Source: Arthonia radiata (taxonomy: Eukaryota > Ascomycota > Arthoniomycetes > Arthoniales > Arthoniaceae). From it: a stretch of 64,000 bases of DNA. Positions 1 to 8,629 of the stretch are shown here, in pieces (within the stretch, counting starts at the first letter, position 1; each line of letters opens with the position of its first letter). The position numbers and the translations under genes were made by a program. The stretch covers positions 574,097-638,096 of the forward strand of contig PSQN01000002.1 in NCBI GenBank assembly GCA_002989075.1. Direction: 5' to 3'. The notes below the pieces were generated by a model. The model ran no database searches. It was not told where the DNA came from and saw nothing but the letters and a program-made list of their open reading frames with translations.

Positions 1-1664
1 TCATCACCAGAAGCTCCTTGGTTGGAAGAGCGGCGTCGAGTTGCGAGACTTGTGTTCATACTGGCTGTTGCTCGTTGAATGGCGTCGCAGTCAGTCCGAA
101 GAAACTCGTAAGGAGTCAAGTCGAACGCACTAGGGCGCTTGCGAGGGTCGCTGCGTAGGGCGTCACGAAGCAGATCACGAAGCGGCTCACTCAACATACC
201 GCTTGTCAGCAGTGATTGAGGTTGATACTTATTGAGTACGTCTGCTCCTAGAAGCATTTGCGCAAGTATGACGCCAAAATCCCAGATGTCTCGCTTGCGC
301 GTCTGAGCCTCGCTGTAACCTTCGCCCAGCGTTTCCGGTGCCTCCCATGCTTTTGGGCGGGCGGATTTCGCTTGAGCGCTTGTCAGCTTTTTGTCTTCTC
401 TCGCAATCTGATAGAATCTCTGCTGAAAGCACGCATCTGCTAGCTTCGCGGCCCTGCTATTGCCCGCACTACAGATGAAGATGTTGTGTGTGTGTAAGGC
501 ACCGTGCATCAGTCCATTCTTGTGAAGGTAGTCCAGTGCTTGCAGAATGTTTGTAGCATACGCACGGCCATTGGTTGCAGGGACGGACTCAACAATGTGA
601 AGCACATCGTTTATTGAGGAGCCCAAAGCCTCTTCTAAAAGCACGTCAAACTGCCACAAGTTATCCGTGTGGGTCATCTTGAAGTCGTACACACTCAACA
701 AGTTCTCGTGCGATAGCGTCCTTAGCTTTTCAAGATCATCTTCCAGATCAAGGATCGACTTCCTTGCCCGATTCTGGTGGACCTGAAAGCGCTTGAGAGT
801 CATGCACGGTAGGGTGCTGCCCGTCGAATCCGAGTTTGGGAAAATACCGCGAACCTCCATTGCCTCAGCTACCGGGCCCTTGCCAATCGACTTCACGATC
901 GCTACAGATTGAAACGCGATGGGATTGCCGTCAGCTCTTGCGACTTGGATTGGCTGATCAAATACGATGTCTGAGGGGCTCACGCTAAGTAGCTGAGAAC
1001 TTCTTGAAGGTCGCTGTTTTTGCCGCAGTGCGTCTCTCCTCCTCACCTCGTCTTCTACAAGTTGCTGCATTGCACGCTCTTCTTCAGCTTTCTCCCTCTC
1101 TATGCGCACTAATTCGCGTTCCTCCTCTTCCCGAGCGAGCCGCTCTACTTCCGCCTCTTGAGAAGCTCTTTGCTCTTCTAAGCTCGGTACCGCGCGGCCA
1201 GCCGCCAACGCTTGTGCGGCATCCTCGAGGGTGTCACGCACATCATTGGATAGTTCAAGAATCATTACCTCGCCGGCCAATTCACGAGGGCGAGTGTCAA
1301 CAACATACTGTACCTTTTCCCTCGTCTTTGCTGGAACGCTTTCGCTACATTGTAGAGAAAGTAATGGTAGGGTTTTTGGATATGTTGCCGTGAAAGTGAC
1401 GGTCAGATCAACATAGAGAGCCGAATCCGAGTCTGCGATCAACTTCAGCCGAAACGACTTCTCAGATTTCTTAGACCAGGCAGCCTTCGTCTCAAGCTGC
1501 TCGAAGTCTTCAGGGAAGATGCTTTGAAGCACCTCGATTTCATCATGTTGCTGCTCATCATACCGAGACGTGTGAGCGCCATCGGATGCTGAGCGCTTTG
1601 GCTCATCGGTGATTGCATTGGCTTGTGGTGGCTTTTCTGGTGATTTCTTCTTTGCCTTCGGCAT
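1..1664 (-). CDS. gcn2: eIF2-alpha kinase Gcn2, N-terminal part (cut by window edge)
   Basis: The ATG is at 1664-1662 and about 554 codons stay open to the window edge, so this is only the N-terminal part of a protein that is usually about 1,500-1,700 residues. An RWD domain (about residues 35-150, beginning DEIEVLQSIFPEDFE) binds the Gcn1 activator in this family. A highly charged helical linker (about 155-215, many Glu/Arg) follows. Then comes a kinase-like domain (about 235-540) that looks inactive: HGALHTHNI stands where HRDxxxxN is expected, and LADACF where DFG is expected. RWD plus pseudokinase is the Gcn2 order; the active kinase, HisRS-like and ribosome-binding parts would lie outside. 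Gcn2 senses uncharged tRNA and phosphorylates eIF2-alpha to start amino-acid control. It is head to head with cut12. Confidence 0.9.
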   Translation of the reverse strand, partial: MPKAKKKSPEKPPQANAITDEPKRSASDGAHTSRYDEQQHDEIEVLQSIFPEDFEQLETKAAWSKKSEKSFRLKLIADSDSALYVDLTVTFTATYPKTLPLLSLQCSESVPAKTREKVQYVVDTRPRELAGEVMILELSNDVRDTLEDAAQALAAGRAVPSLEEQRASQEAEVERLAREEEERELVRIEREKAEEERAMQQLVEDEVRRRDALRQKQRPSRSSQLLSVSPSDIVFDQPIQVARADGNPIAFQSVAIVKSIGKGPVAEAMEVRGIFPNSDSTGSTLPCMTLKRFQVHQNRARKSILDLEDDLEKLRTLSHENLLSVYDFKMTHTDNLWQFDVLLEEALGSSINDVLHIVESVPATNGRAYATNILQALDYLHKNGLMHGALHTHNIFICSAGNSRAAKLADACFQQRFYQIAREDKKLTSAQAKSARPKAWEAPETLGEGYSEAQTRKRDIWDFGVILAQMLLGADVLNKYQPQSLLTSGMLSEPLRDLLRDALRSDPRKRPSAFDLTPYEFLRTDCDAIQRATASMNTSLATRRRSSNQGASGD

Positions 1665-1965
1665 TGTTTTAGAACATGGTGTGCCTGTGCTTCGGCAAAT
1701 AAAGTTTTTCAGGCGACAGCATGAGCTGCCGCAATCACCTTGACGTGTACATGAAAGCGGACATGTCGATTACCATCGAACGGTGCAAATTACTCCTTTT
1801 CCAAGTTCACAAGTTGATGCCGCTGGTGACTCAGATGGAGGGTTAGCAACCCTGGGAACCTGGTTGTCATGACAATTCTGGCGTAAACAGACGCGTCTTG
1901 AAAAACCCCGCACGAGATCTCGATATCAGCATCGTTTTCCTTGCATCTCATATAACACGACCAAC
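1665..1965. promoter_or_regulatory. Divergent promoter between gcn2 and cut12
   Basis: These 301 bp separate the two start codons of oppositely oriented genes, so they must hold both promoters and 5' leaders. I see no TATA box or convincing factor site. Confidence 0.5.
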
Positions 1966-3429
1966 ATGTTTCCCTGGCAGTCAAATAGCTCTACGCGCGA
2001 AAGTGACGGCGCGACCGCTGATGACAATGCGCCCGACACGCCCGCGCACATGGTTCCCATTCGCGCATTCAAGCACGCGATCTTCGGCACGCCTGCACCG
2101 CCCAAGACCGATCGCAAAGCCATCCGCCAGCGACCACAGTCATCTCATGAGCGCCCTCGAAGTCGCGACGAAGATATTCTGAGCAGGAGTCCTGGCAAGG
2201 CCGGAGGCATCTTGCGCACACCCGGCACAGGTGGGCAGAAGAGGAAGTCCGTCTCCTTTGGTGGCGCAGGCGCAAATACATACGAGGCAGCGGTAGGCGT
2301 GCGACTGGGCGAATATGCGCCCGGCGATTACCCTGAGAACTCGTGGGAGGAAACGGAAAAGGCGCGCATTGCAGCATCGAAGTCGTCGGAGTTTACGCGC
2401 AAGCTGAGAGGCGAGGCAAGAGAGCCTGCTTTGAGCGCTGCGCAAGAGGATGTGACGCTAGACATGGATGCGCCTCGTTCTGCATCAGGCAGATATTGGA
2501 AGGGCGAATTCGATAGCTACTCCAACAACACCGAACGGCAGCTCAAGAAACTCGCCAAGAAGGAGCAGGTCGCAAAGAAGTATGCACAATTGAAAGACGG
2601 CACAGCGTCGCAACTTGAAGAAGGCTTGAAGTGTGAGCAGACCCGTGCACTCGCGCTCGAAAAAAAGGTCGAAGACTTCAAGCGGCAGTTGGAGAGTGCG
2701 CTGCGAGGCTCAAGTCACCAGGACAGCATCGTTGATAAAGATAAGGAGATCGAAAAATTGCGCAAAGAGAACGAGCAGCTTCGCATACAACTCAAAGCCC
2801 AATGGGCGGCGCAGACGGAAGCAAAGATGTCTCCAGTCCAGTCGAAACCCCGTTCGCCAGAGAGACCAAGCATCAGTCGCGCCAAAACAGAGCCAACGAC
2901 TGCCACACCGCAAACGGACACTCAACCAACTCAACAGCCACGACGGCGACCTGAGAACTCACGGGTCGCTCAAACTTTGAACAATCGACAACCGTTACAG
3001 GACGAGCAAAAGGAGCACAGCGACATCTGGGCTGATGCTGCAGGCGGCTCAGCGATCGGTACTCCAGCCGCAGCCTCGAGGCAAACACCTCGAAGACGAC
3101 CTAAAGATCGAGAGCCCTTGGCGCAGCGCACCGAGAACGTCGAGTCGCGCTCCTCATCTGCAGCTGCAACTCTGGGCACGAAAAGATCAACAGCGCACCT
3201 CGCGGAGGAGAAGGAGGGTGTGTCGCGCTCGTCGTCAACCGCGGGCACAATTGGATCGAAGAGACAGTCAATGGAGGCTAATACAGAAAGGACAACGCTT
3301 CGCGACGAGCATACTAAGAGGGAAAGGGACGATGACAAGACCCGTAATGAGATGACCGCCGAGCGGCAAGCTGCCGCAAGGAAACGACTGGAAGAGCGCA
3401 AGAAGGCGAAAGCACGAACAACTGACTGA
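1966..3429 (+). CDS. cut12: Spindle pole body protein Cut12 family
   Basis: Single-exon gene of 487 residues. Residues about 75-98 carry the hallmark of the fungal Cut12 domain, GILRTPGTG followed by KRKSVSFG. Residues about 187-280 form a long Lys/Glu/Gln-rich coiled coil (RQLKKLAKKEQVAKKYAQLK and on). The C-terminal third is Ser/Arg-rich and disordered and ends in a basic Glu/Arg/Lys helix. In fission yeast Cut12 sits on the spindle pole body and links Plo1 activation to mitotic entry; the same role here is inferred from the domain. The start at 1966 gives MFPWQ, directly followed by the conserved region. Transcribed away from gcn2. Confidence 0.82.
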   Translation: MFPWQSNSSTRESDGATADDNAPDTPAHMVPIRAFKHAIFGTPAPPKTDRKAIRQRPQSSHERPRSRDEDILSRSPGKAGGILRTPGTGGQKRKSVSFGGAGANTYEAAVGVRLGEYAPGDYPENSWEETEKARIAASKSSEFTRKLRGEAREPALSAAQEDVTLDMDAPRSASGRYWKGEFDSYSNNTERQLKKLAKKEQVAKKYAQLKDGTASQLEEGLKCEQTRALALEKKVEDFKRQLESALRGSSHQDSIVDKDKEIEKLRKENEQLRIQLKAQWAAQTEAKMSPVQSKPRSPERPSISRAKTEPTTATPQTDTQPTQQPRRRPENSRVAQTLNNRQPLQDEQKEHSDIWADAAGGSAIGTPAAASRQTPRRRPKDREPLAQRTENVESRSSSAAATLGTKRSTAHLAEEKEGVSRSSSTAGTIGSKRQSMEANTERTTLRDEHTKRERDDDKTRNEMTAERQAAARKRLEERKKAKARTTD

Positions 3430-3651
3430 AAGTGTATTTGCTCTTCGGACTTGGCATGAGATGTTCTCGAATAGCAGCGTGCTTATCCAGAGTCGAACTG
3501 TTGGAAGAAGTAAATGCTTTAGCTTGAATATCCACCACACTGGCTTCTCTTGGAGAGTTTTTATGTTTCTGCCCACTGCAAAATGTCTGCTTGACTTCTC
3601 GCAATGAAGTCGCAGGTCCAATCTGCTTCTGCTGCTAGGCCTTGGACTTTC

Positions 3652-3660
3652 GCAGAAGCT
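3652..3660. repeat. Left target-site duplication of the MITE (9 bp)
   Basis: GCAGAAGCT at 3652-3660 is repeated exactly at 4134-4142 on the other side of the element. Nine-base duplications are typical of Mutator-like (MULE) transposition. Confidence 0.75.
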
Positions 3661-4133
3661 TAGTCTCAGCCCGCTCAGACCCTTCTGTGGGCTATTCCCC
3701 TTTAGGTAATGGACGCCCGAAGGGTCTAAGGCCCGATAGCAGCTTTTTTAGCGCGTAGGGGTATTAAGCCCCCCCAAGCCCCTCTAAGCTGCCCCTAAGC
3801 CCCCTAGTAGCCCCTAAAGTGTTACTTCTATCAATAATCGTAAAACATACTTTAACTTTAAGCTTCTTGTGCGGCTATTCTTGCTCGATAGAGATAAAAA
3901 GAAAAAAAGGCCTCCTAGCGTTTTACCTAAAGATTTGATTGCCGCAATTTATAGAACAATCAATCAAGAAATAGTTGTACTATCGGTAGGATTAAAAGGG
4001 CTAATTTTAGTGTTAATTTGGGATCAAAATCCGACGAGGTCTGCTAAAACTGCTATCGGGCCTCAGGCCCGTAGGGCGTAGATTACCGCATTAGGCGCCC
4101 ACCCTGCCTACGAGACTGAGTAGACTGAGGCTA
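3661..4133. mobile_element. MULE-type MITE, non-autonomous DNA transposon with long terminal inverted repeats
   Basis: The element is 473 bp. The left end starts TAGTCTCAGCCC and the right end, reverse complemented, starts TAGCCTCAGTCT. Inverted similarity continues for about 90 bp. It includes an exact GGCCCGATAGCAG core (left about 3731-3743, inverted copy at the right near 4053-4065) that leads into a T-rich run on both sides. The 9-bp direct repeats outside complete the picture. Many mismatches between the two ends are C/T or G/A changes, as expected from RIP or deamination. The interior is AT-rich and holds only a 70-codon ORF (3869-4081) with no transposase motif, so movement would depend on an autonomous element elsewhere. 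Family assignment rests on TIR length and TSD size only. Confidence 0.75.
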
Positions 4134-4142
4134 GCAGAAGCT
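4134..4142. repeat. Right target-site duplication of the MITE (9 bp)
   Basis: Exact copy of the GCAGAAGCT found at 3652-3660, directly abutting the right inverted repeat. Confidence 0.75.
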
Positions 4143-4860
4143 TGTATTGCACCGGTCATCCAATGCGGCTAGCCTTTCGATGTACGCTAACCATATTCAT
4201 TTCTTGGAGTCTTTAGAATCGACAAATGCTCTTTCACGCCGCAACGTGGTACACATTCGCTTCAAAAATATCACCATCGTTTTTTTCATCAAAATTTAGG
4301 TCGGAGCGCATGCCAGAGCGGTATCGACATATTTCTTACATTGCGAGCAATCGAAAAGCATACTTGGCGGCAATTGCGCTTATTACGCGCTAGCATATTA
4401 GCGCATTGAACAAGCGCTCGAAACCACAAACCACAAACCACGGCCGCCACACCAATGCCAGCATTGCAAAACTGTCATATTCGAGCAATTCGGCAAAATT
4501 CGATGGGAGCGGATGCCAACGCGGTGAGCATTGAATTGTAGTGCACGCAATGCAAGAAATCGCATTCGAGCGACTGGAGCATGCCAAGGCCGCTAGCGTC
4601 CTCTCTCATCATTTCGGAGCTGTACGACGGTAGGTATTGAGTGATTTCTGTAGACGTTCATGATATGGCGACAGCTTTAACAATACGATTGGCAAAAATA
4701 AGACGCAGGTCTATAAAGAAGTACGCATGAATGAAGTCAAAGGCATTAAGAAGACCTCGCATTCGTTATACGCTAGGGCTGCCACTACTATGGATCTAGC
4801 TTTCCTCGTTGATTCACAAGTCAAACATCAACAAGTCTGATTCATCGCCTACACTTCTTA
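4143..4860. other. Intergenic, no gene seen
   Basis: About 720 bp between the MITE and the Rmp1 gene. It holds small imperfect palindromes (for example GCGCTAGCATATTAGCGC near 4389) but no ORF with family resemblance. It must contain the Rmp1 promoter. Confidence 0.5.
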
Positions 4861-5622
4861 ATGCCTCATCACCGGCGGGCCCGTCGCAGCTACGCCCGCG
4901 ACCGTCGGAAGCGCCACTCCTCTACGTCCTCCCCCCCTTCCGCATCCCCCACGTCCTTGAAAACCCAGCCCTCCGCTGCCACGCCAGTCCAACCGCCAGC
5001 GCCCATCACCATACAACCACCGCTCGCCTCTCCACCGCCCCTTCCTATAATCTACAAACCACCACCAACACTCCTACGTCCCTCTCCAGCCAACAAACCC
5101 AACGCCACCCACCAATCCCTAATCCAATCCCTCAACCTCCTCCACCTCCTCCACGCCCGCAACCGCAACCAACATCGGCGCTCTCCCTTCTACCGACCCT
5201 TCCGGCTCCTCCTCTCCCAAGTACGCAAGTTGCTGCACCACGACCTTGCGTCCACCGCAAAAAGCATCGACCGAAAGCGCGCACTGAAGAGACGGGTAGA
5301 GTTCTGGGTGCAGGCGGGGTTGGTGGAGAAGTGGTATGCTGCGTTTGAGGGGTTGACGAGGAGGGAGAATGTGCGATTTGCGGGGGTCGGACTGGCGGCG
5401 ATGGGCGTGCTGGGGAGTGTGTGTAGGGATCTGGGAGTGACGGAGGTGTTGGGGCGCGTGGCGGACGTGAGGGACGGGGAGAGGGTGGTGGGCTTGCTTG
5501 AGCGCTTTGGGCGGGAAGAGGGAGGAAGGAGGCTTTCCGGTGACAGTGGGTTACTTGGAGGTGAGCATGATAGAGGGGACGCCGAAGATTCGGGCGAGGC
5601 GGTCAGAAGAGAGGAGGGCTGA
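4861..5622 (+). CDS. rmp1: RNase MRP subunit Rmp1-like
   Basis: 253-residue ORF. Residues about 85-125 carry the Rmp1 signature: a leucine-rich helix, then LLHARNRNQHRRS, then a basic segment ending RKLLHHDL. In yeast Rmp1 is the protein specific to RNase MRP, which processes rRNA precursors and some mRNAs. The first 80 residues are basic and then Pro/Ser-rich; the last 60 are Gly/Glu-rich and not conserved in appearance. The start is uncertain because the proline-rich front is open in two frames; 4861 is the first ATG in the frame of the signature. The sense strand is extremely C-rich up to about 5280 and then G-rich (see findings). Confidence 0.7.
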   Translation: MPHHRRARRSYARDRRKRHSSTSSPPSASPTSLKTQPSAATPVQPPAPITIQPPLASPPPLPIIYKPPPTLLRPSPANKPNATHQSLIQSLNLLHLLHARNRNQHRRSPFYRPFRLLLSQVRKLLHHDLASTAKSIDRKRALKRRVEFWVQAGLVEKWYAAFEGLTRRENVRFAGVGLAAMGVLGSVCRDLGVTEVLGRVADVRDGERVVGLLERFGREEGGRRLSGDSGLLGGEHDRGDAEDSGEAVRREEG

Positions 5623-8600
5623 AGAGGGTGCGATGATTAGAGAATCCAAGATTCAATGAAGACGATATGGCGATTACTGAGCCTCTCAGCCTGTAGGAGA
5701 CAGCTCCTCGAGCATCATCCCGTCAAGACGTAGGTAAAAATCACTGAAAGCTCTTCGGGTAAACATAAGACCATAAGACCCGTCTACAGCAAATTCAGCC
5801 AGTATCCGCTGACACATTTACGGAAAGCGTCCTTAGACCGCGCTCAGACTCGGCAAAAGTAGCCACCGGTTCCGGATTCCGTCATTGGCCTCAGACGTGA
5901 TCGCCGGGCGGTGACCAGCGTTGGTCAATGCTAGCCATTGCAATCCATTGCAAGAGAGACTCACGCTGGACTCCCAAGACTAACAACGATCGCTCATCTA
6001 CATCATCGTTTCGAACGATTGAGAGTGCGGCAAATAGCGAAGGTGGTCGTGTCTCCCCATCTGCTTCGTTCCTCGGCTAGGACCTCGAGGCTACGGTAAC
6101 GATTGTAAAAGCAGCGGCGATCATGGTATCTCTTTGCTAGAGGGGTCCAAGCCACGGCTATCATTCATCAGAGCGGACCCTCCAAAGGAGTATCTGCGCA
6201 TGTATAGATGTGACGCTCGCTTGTTCTACGGATCCAAGGTGAGGACTGGCTGCGGTCTCTCTAAGGATTTAAAATTCATGTAGACTGTTATGTCTCCGTT
6301 GTTTCCAGTTCCGGATACGCTGAGCGTCTACAGGCTGAACAAGAACATTTCCTATCTCAACATGTCCCGAAATATTCTTCGACGACGCCTTAAGGGCGAG
6401 CACAACGCTCATCGAGCCGTACGAGAGAGCTGCTCGCGGACATGGCTAGCATAAAGCATAGGGCCGGCACAGAGCTGGCGGCATCTTGACAAGGGACGTA
6501 TAGTAGGTGTGTGCCACGGGTCATTGAAACACACAGACCGCGCAAGTGCTCATAGCACTATGCGAATCTGCTGGATGCTTACCTTCTTCACACATTTAGA
6601 TGCGTTGGTGAATGGATTCTGACTGTCCAGATCAGCCCGTGACGGCAGAAAGTGAAATGAAGATCATGAGGAGCATCTTATAGGAACAATGTTAAGCGCA
6701 ACGTGCGCACTTTGTCTCTAAGAGCATTTTCGTCACGTTCTTTGCATTGCCGTCAAGAATGCTCTTTACAAGACATGATACTACAGCTCCTCAGGCATGG
6801 TGTAGACATGAAGTGCCGGCACAATCTTTCCCCCAGAGTCTCCTCGTAGGTAGTGATGGAGGCTCAGACGAAGTGCGTTGAGGCGACACCAATGCAATAG
6901 GTGCCGAATGGTACTCCTAGGCTGCCGATCGGAGATTCTGTACTTACCAGCAGATATGTTATCAACATGGCGCACAGTAAGCAGCCATGACATTGGCCAT
7001 TGCATTGGCCATTGCATGCTCTCAACACAAGTTCTTCGAGGCAATACCTAAATATCGTCTATCGGGCTATGTTCCTCGGTCAAGACGACGGAACGGGTAG
7101 GTGTTCTGAGGCTTGGGACGATTGCCAACGCAGCTTAATTTGCAAAGTATCTTTATTCACAAAAGGACTCTCACGGATGGGTCGATTGAAGCGATACCAG
7201 CGCGCCGGCTGCTGTACACGACTGCCACATAACAGTAGAAGGCGGCGCCGGTGAGTTGTCAAGATGAGAAGCAGATTCCTTCATGCCAATGACTGAACAG
7301 GAATCTCACCGCCAATGTATGCTGATGAAATAGGAATTTGAAAGGTATCATCAGCTTCTTTGCTGTATCTTGCCCAGTGGGTAGTTGAAGGTAATTGTGC
7401 TTGCTGCAAGGAAAGAAGGGAATGATTTATAGGGCCAAACCATGAACGCCACTCGTCAAGCAAGCGCTCACACTCAAATGCTCAATTTTGCGTTCAGACG
7501 TTCAAGATAGCGCTGGTGCACCAGGTGCCAGCCACTATCGCCCGTGCTCGGAGAGAAATCGCGCGGTTCCTTTCATGAATGTACGTGTAGAATCCCGATC
7601 AAAACAATTGTTGAGCACGAAAAGTACATTGACATCTCGAGTCTCGTTCATAGATTTTCGCAGGAGGAAGAAAAAGAGCGAGGAAAATTCACAGTTGCAA
7701 TACCGCCGGCGCAGTAGGGGAGATCGAAAGAAATCAAATTGCAGAGTAGGCTTGCATGGAGAACTGACCTCGAGGGCCCACTCCATAACGGCTTAAGCCA
7801 AATGCAGCAGAAGTTGGGGAGTCTGCACCTCTCCCACTCTAATATCAAGAGAAAGAAGGGATTAAAGCGTAAACCCCCGAGGTAGTAATAAGCAGTCGGT
7901 TCTTTTCATGGTACTACTGTCGAAGTCAGCCCGACTGAATACGAGATATATCAAACCTGCTGCTACTTCCAATTCAACGTCGAATAGGCTGAAAGAATAA
8001 GTGGCACTTTTGTCTCCTTCACGTTTCTGGTGGATCAGGAGACGGGCGTCAAAGAAGGCATAGCCAGAAGATGTGTGATTAAATTCGGCTTTTCAAGGCA
8101 TGGAAGGAAGGGTGAGAAAGCTGTCAAACCGCTGACAGGAACGCAAAATGCCACAGCAACCTTTCCTGTAGAGCGATGATATGAACAGCAAACATCTTAG
8201 GAACGGAACACGTCAAGAACGATTTATTTGAGATAGCGCCGACGAAATCGTCGGGAAAAGGACAGTCTGAGGTAGACAACGGGATGTGTGAGTGCTGTTT
8301 GATTGGCTTACCCTCGCGCGGAGGTGCAGGACATCTCTTTGTTGAAGAGCATCATCACCAGTAATAAATGGTCGCGAAACAGAGTCTTTTCAGCAGACGC
8401 CGGCGAATGGATTAGAAATAGGACCTTTGCAGGTCAGTAAACGAGAAGCGTGAGTGCTGGACAAGTCACAAGTGAATCACCTTCGTGCGGGGATGCACAA
8501 CAACTCTTTGTTGAAGAGCACGAACAGCCATGATAAATGGCCGGAAAACACAGTATTCCGAGCATACGCCGGCGCTTCAGCTGCCGAACGTTGATTCATG

Positions 8601-8629
8601 GTCTATATTACAGAGGGTGTGATTGCTGT
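5623..8629. other. 3-kb gap without a recognisable gene
   Basis: I find only short ORFs (under about 105 codons) on both strands and none with a recognisable motif or a convincing spliced model. A 12-bp direct repeat (TTGGCCATTGCA, twice in tandem) lies near 6991-7015 and a diverged tandem duplication lies at 8286-8574. It could hold a lncRNA, a decayed gene or a multi-exon gene I do not recognise. Confidence 0.5.
8286..8574. repeat. Diverged tandem duplication, period about 165 bp
   Basis: Copy A (8286-8405) and copy B (8449-8574) both begin with GTGAGTGCTG, contain CTCTTTGTTGAAGAGCA and AATAAATGG or GATAAATGG, and end ACGCCGGCG. Spacing of matching points is 160-170 bp. Differences are numerous, so the duplication is old. 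It lies just downstream of the Las21 stop. Confidence 0.65.

Noticed and set aside
3869-4081. 70-codon ORF inside the MITE
   Set aside because: Too short, no DDE or MULE motif, AT-rich filler.
4809-5348. 179-codon Pro/Ser/Thr-rich ORF overlapping rmp1 in another frame
   Set aside because: It reflects the C-rich composition; the Rmp1 signature lies in the other frame.
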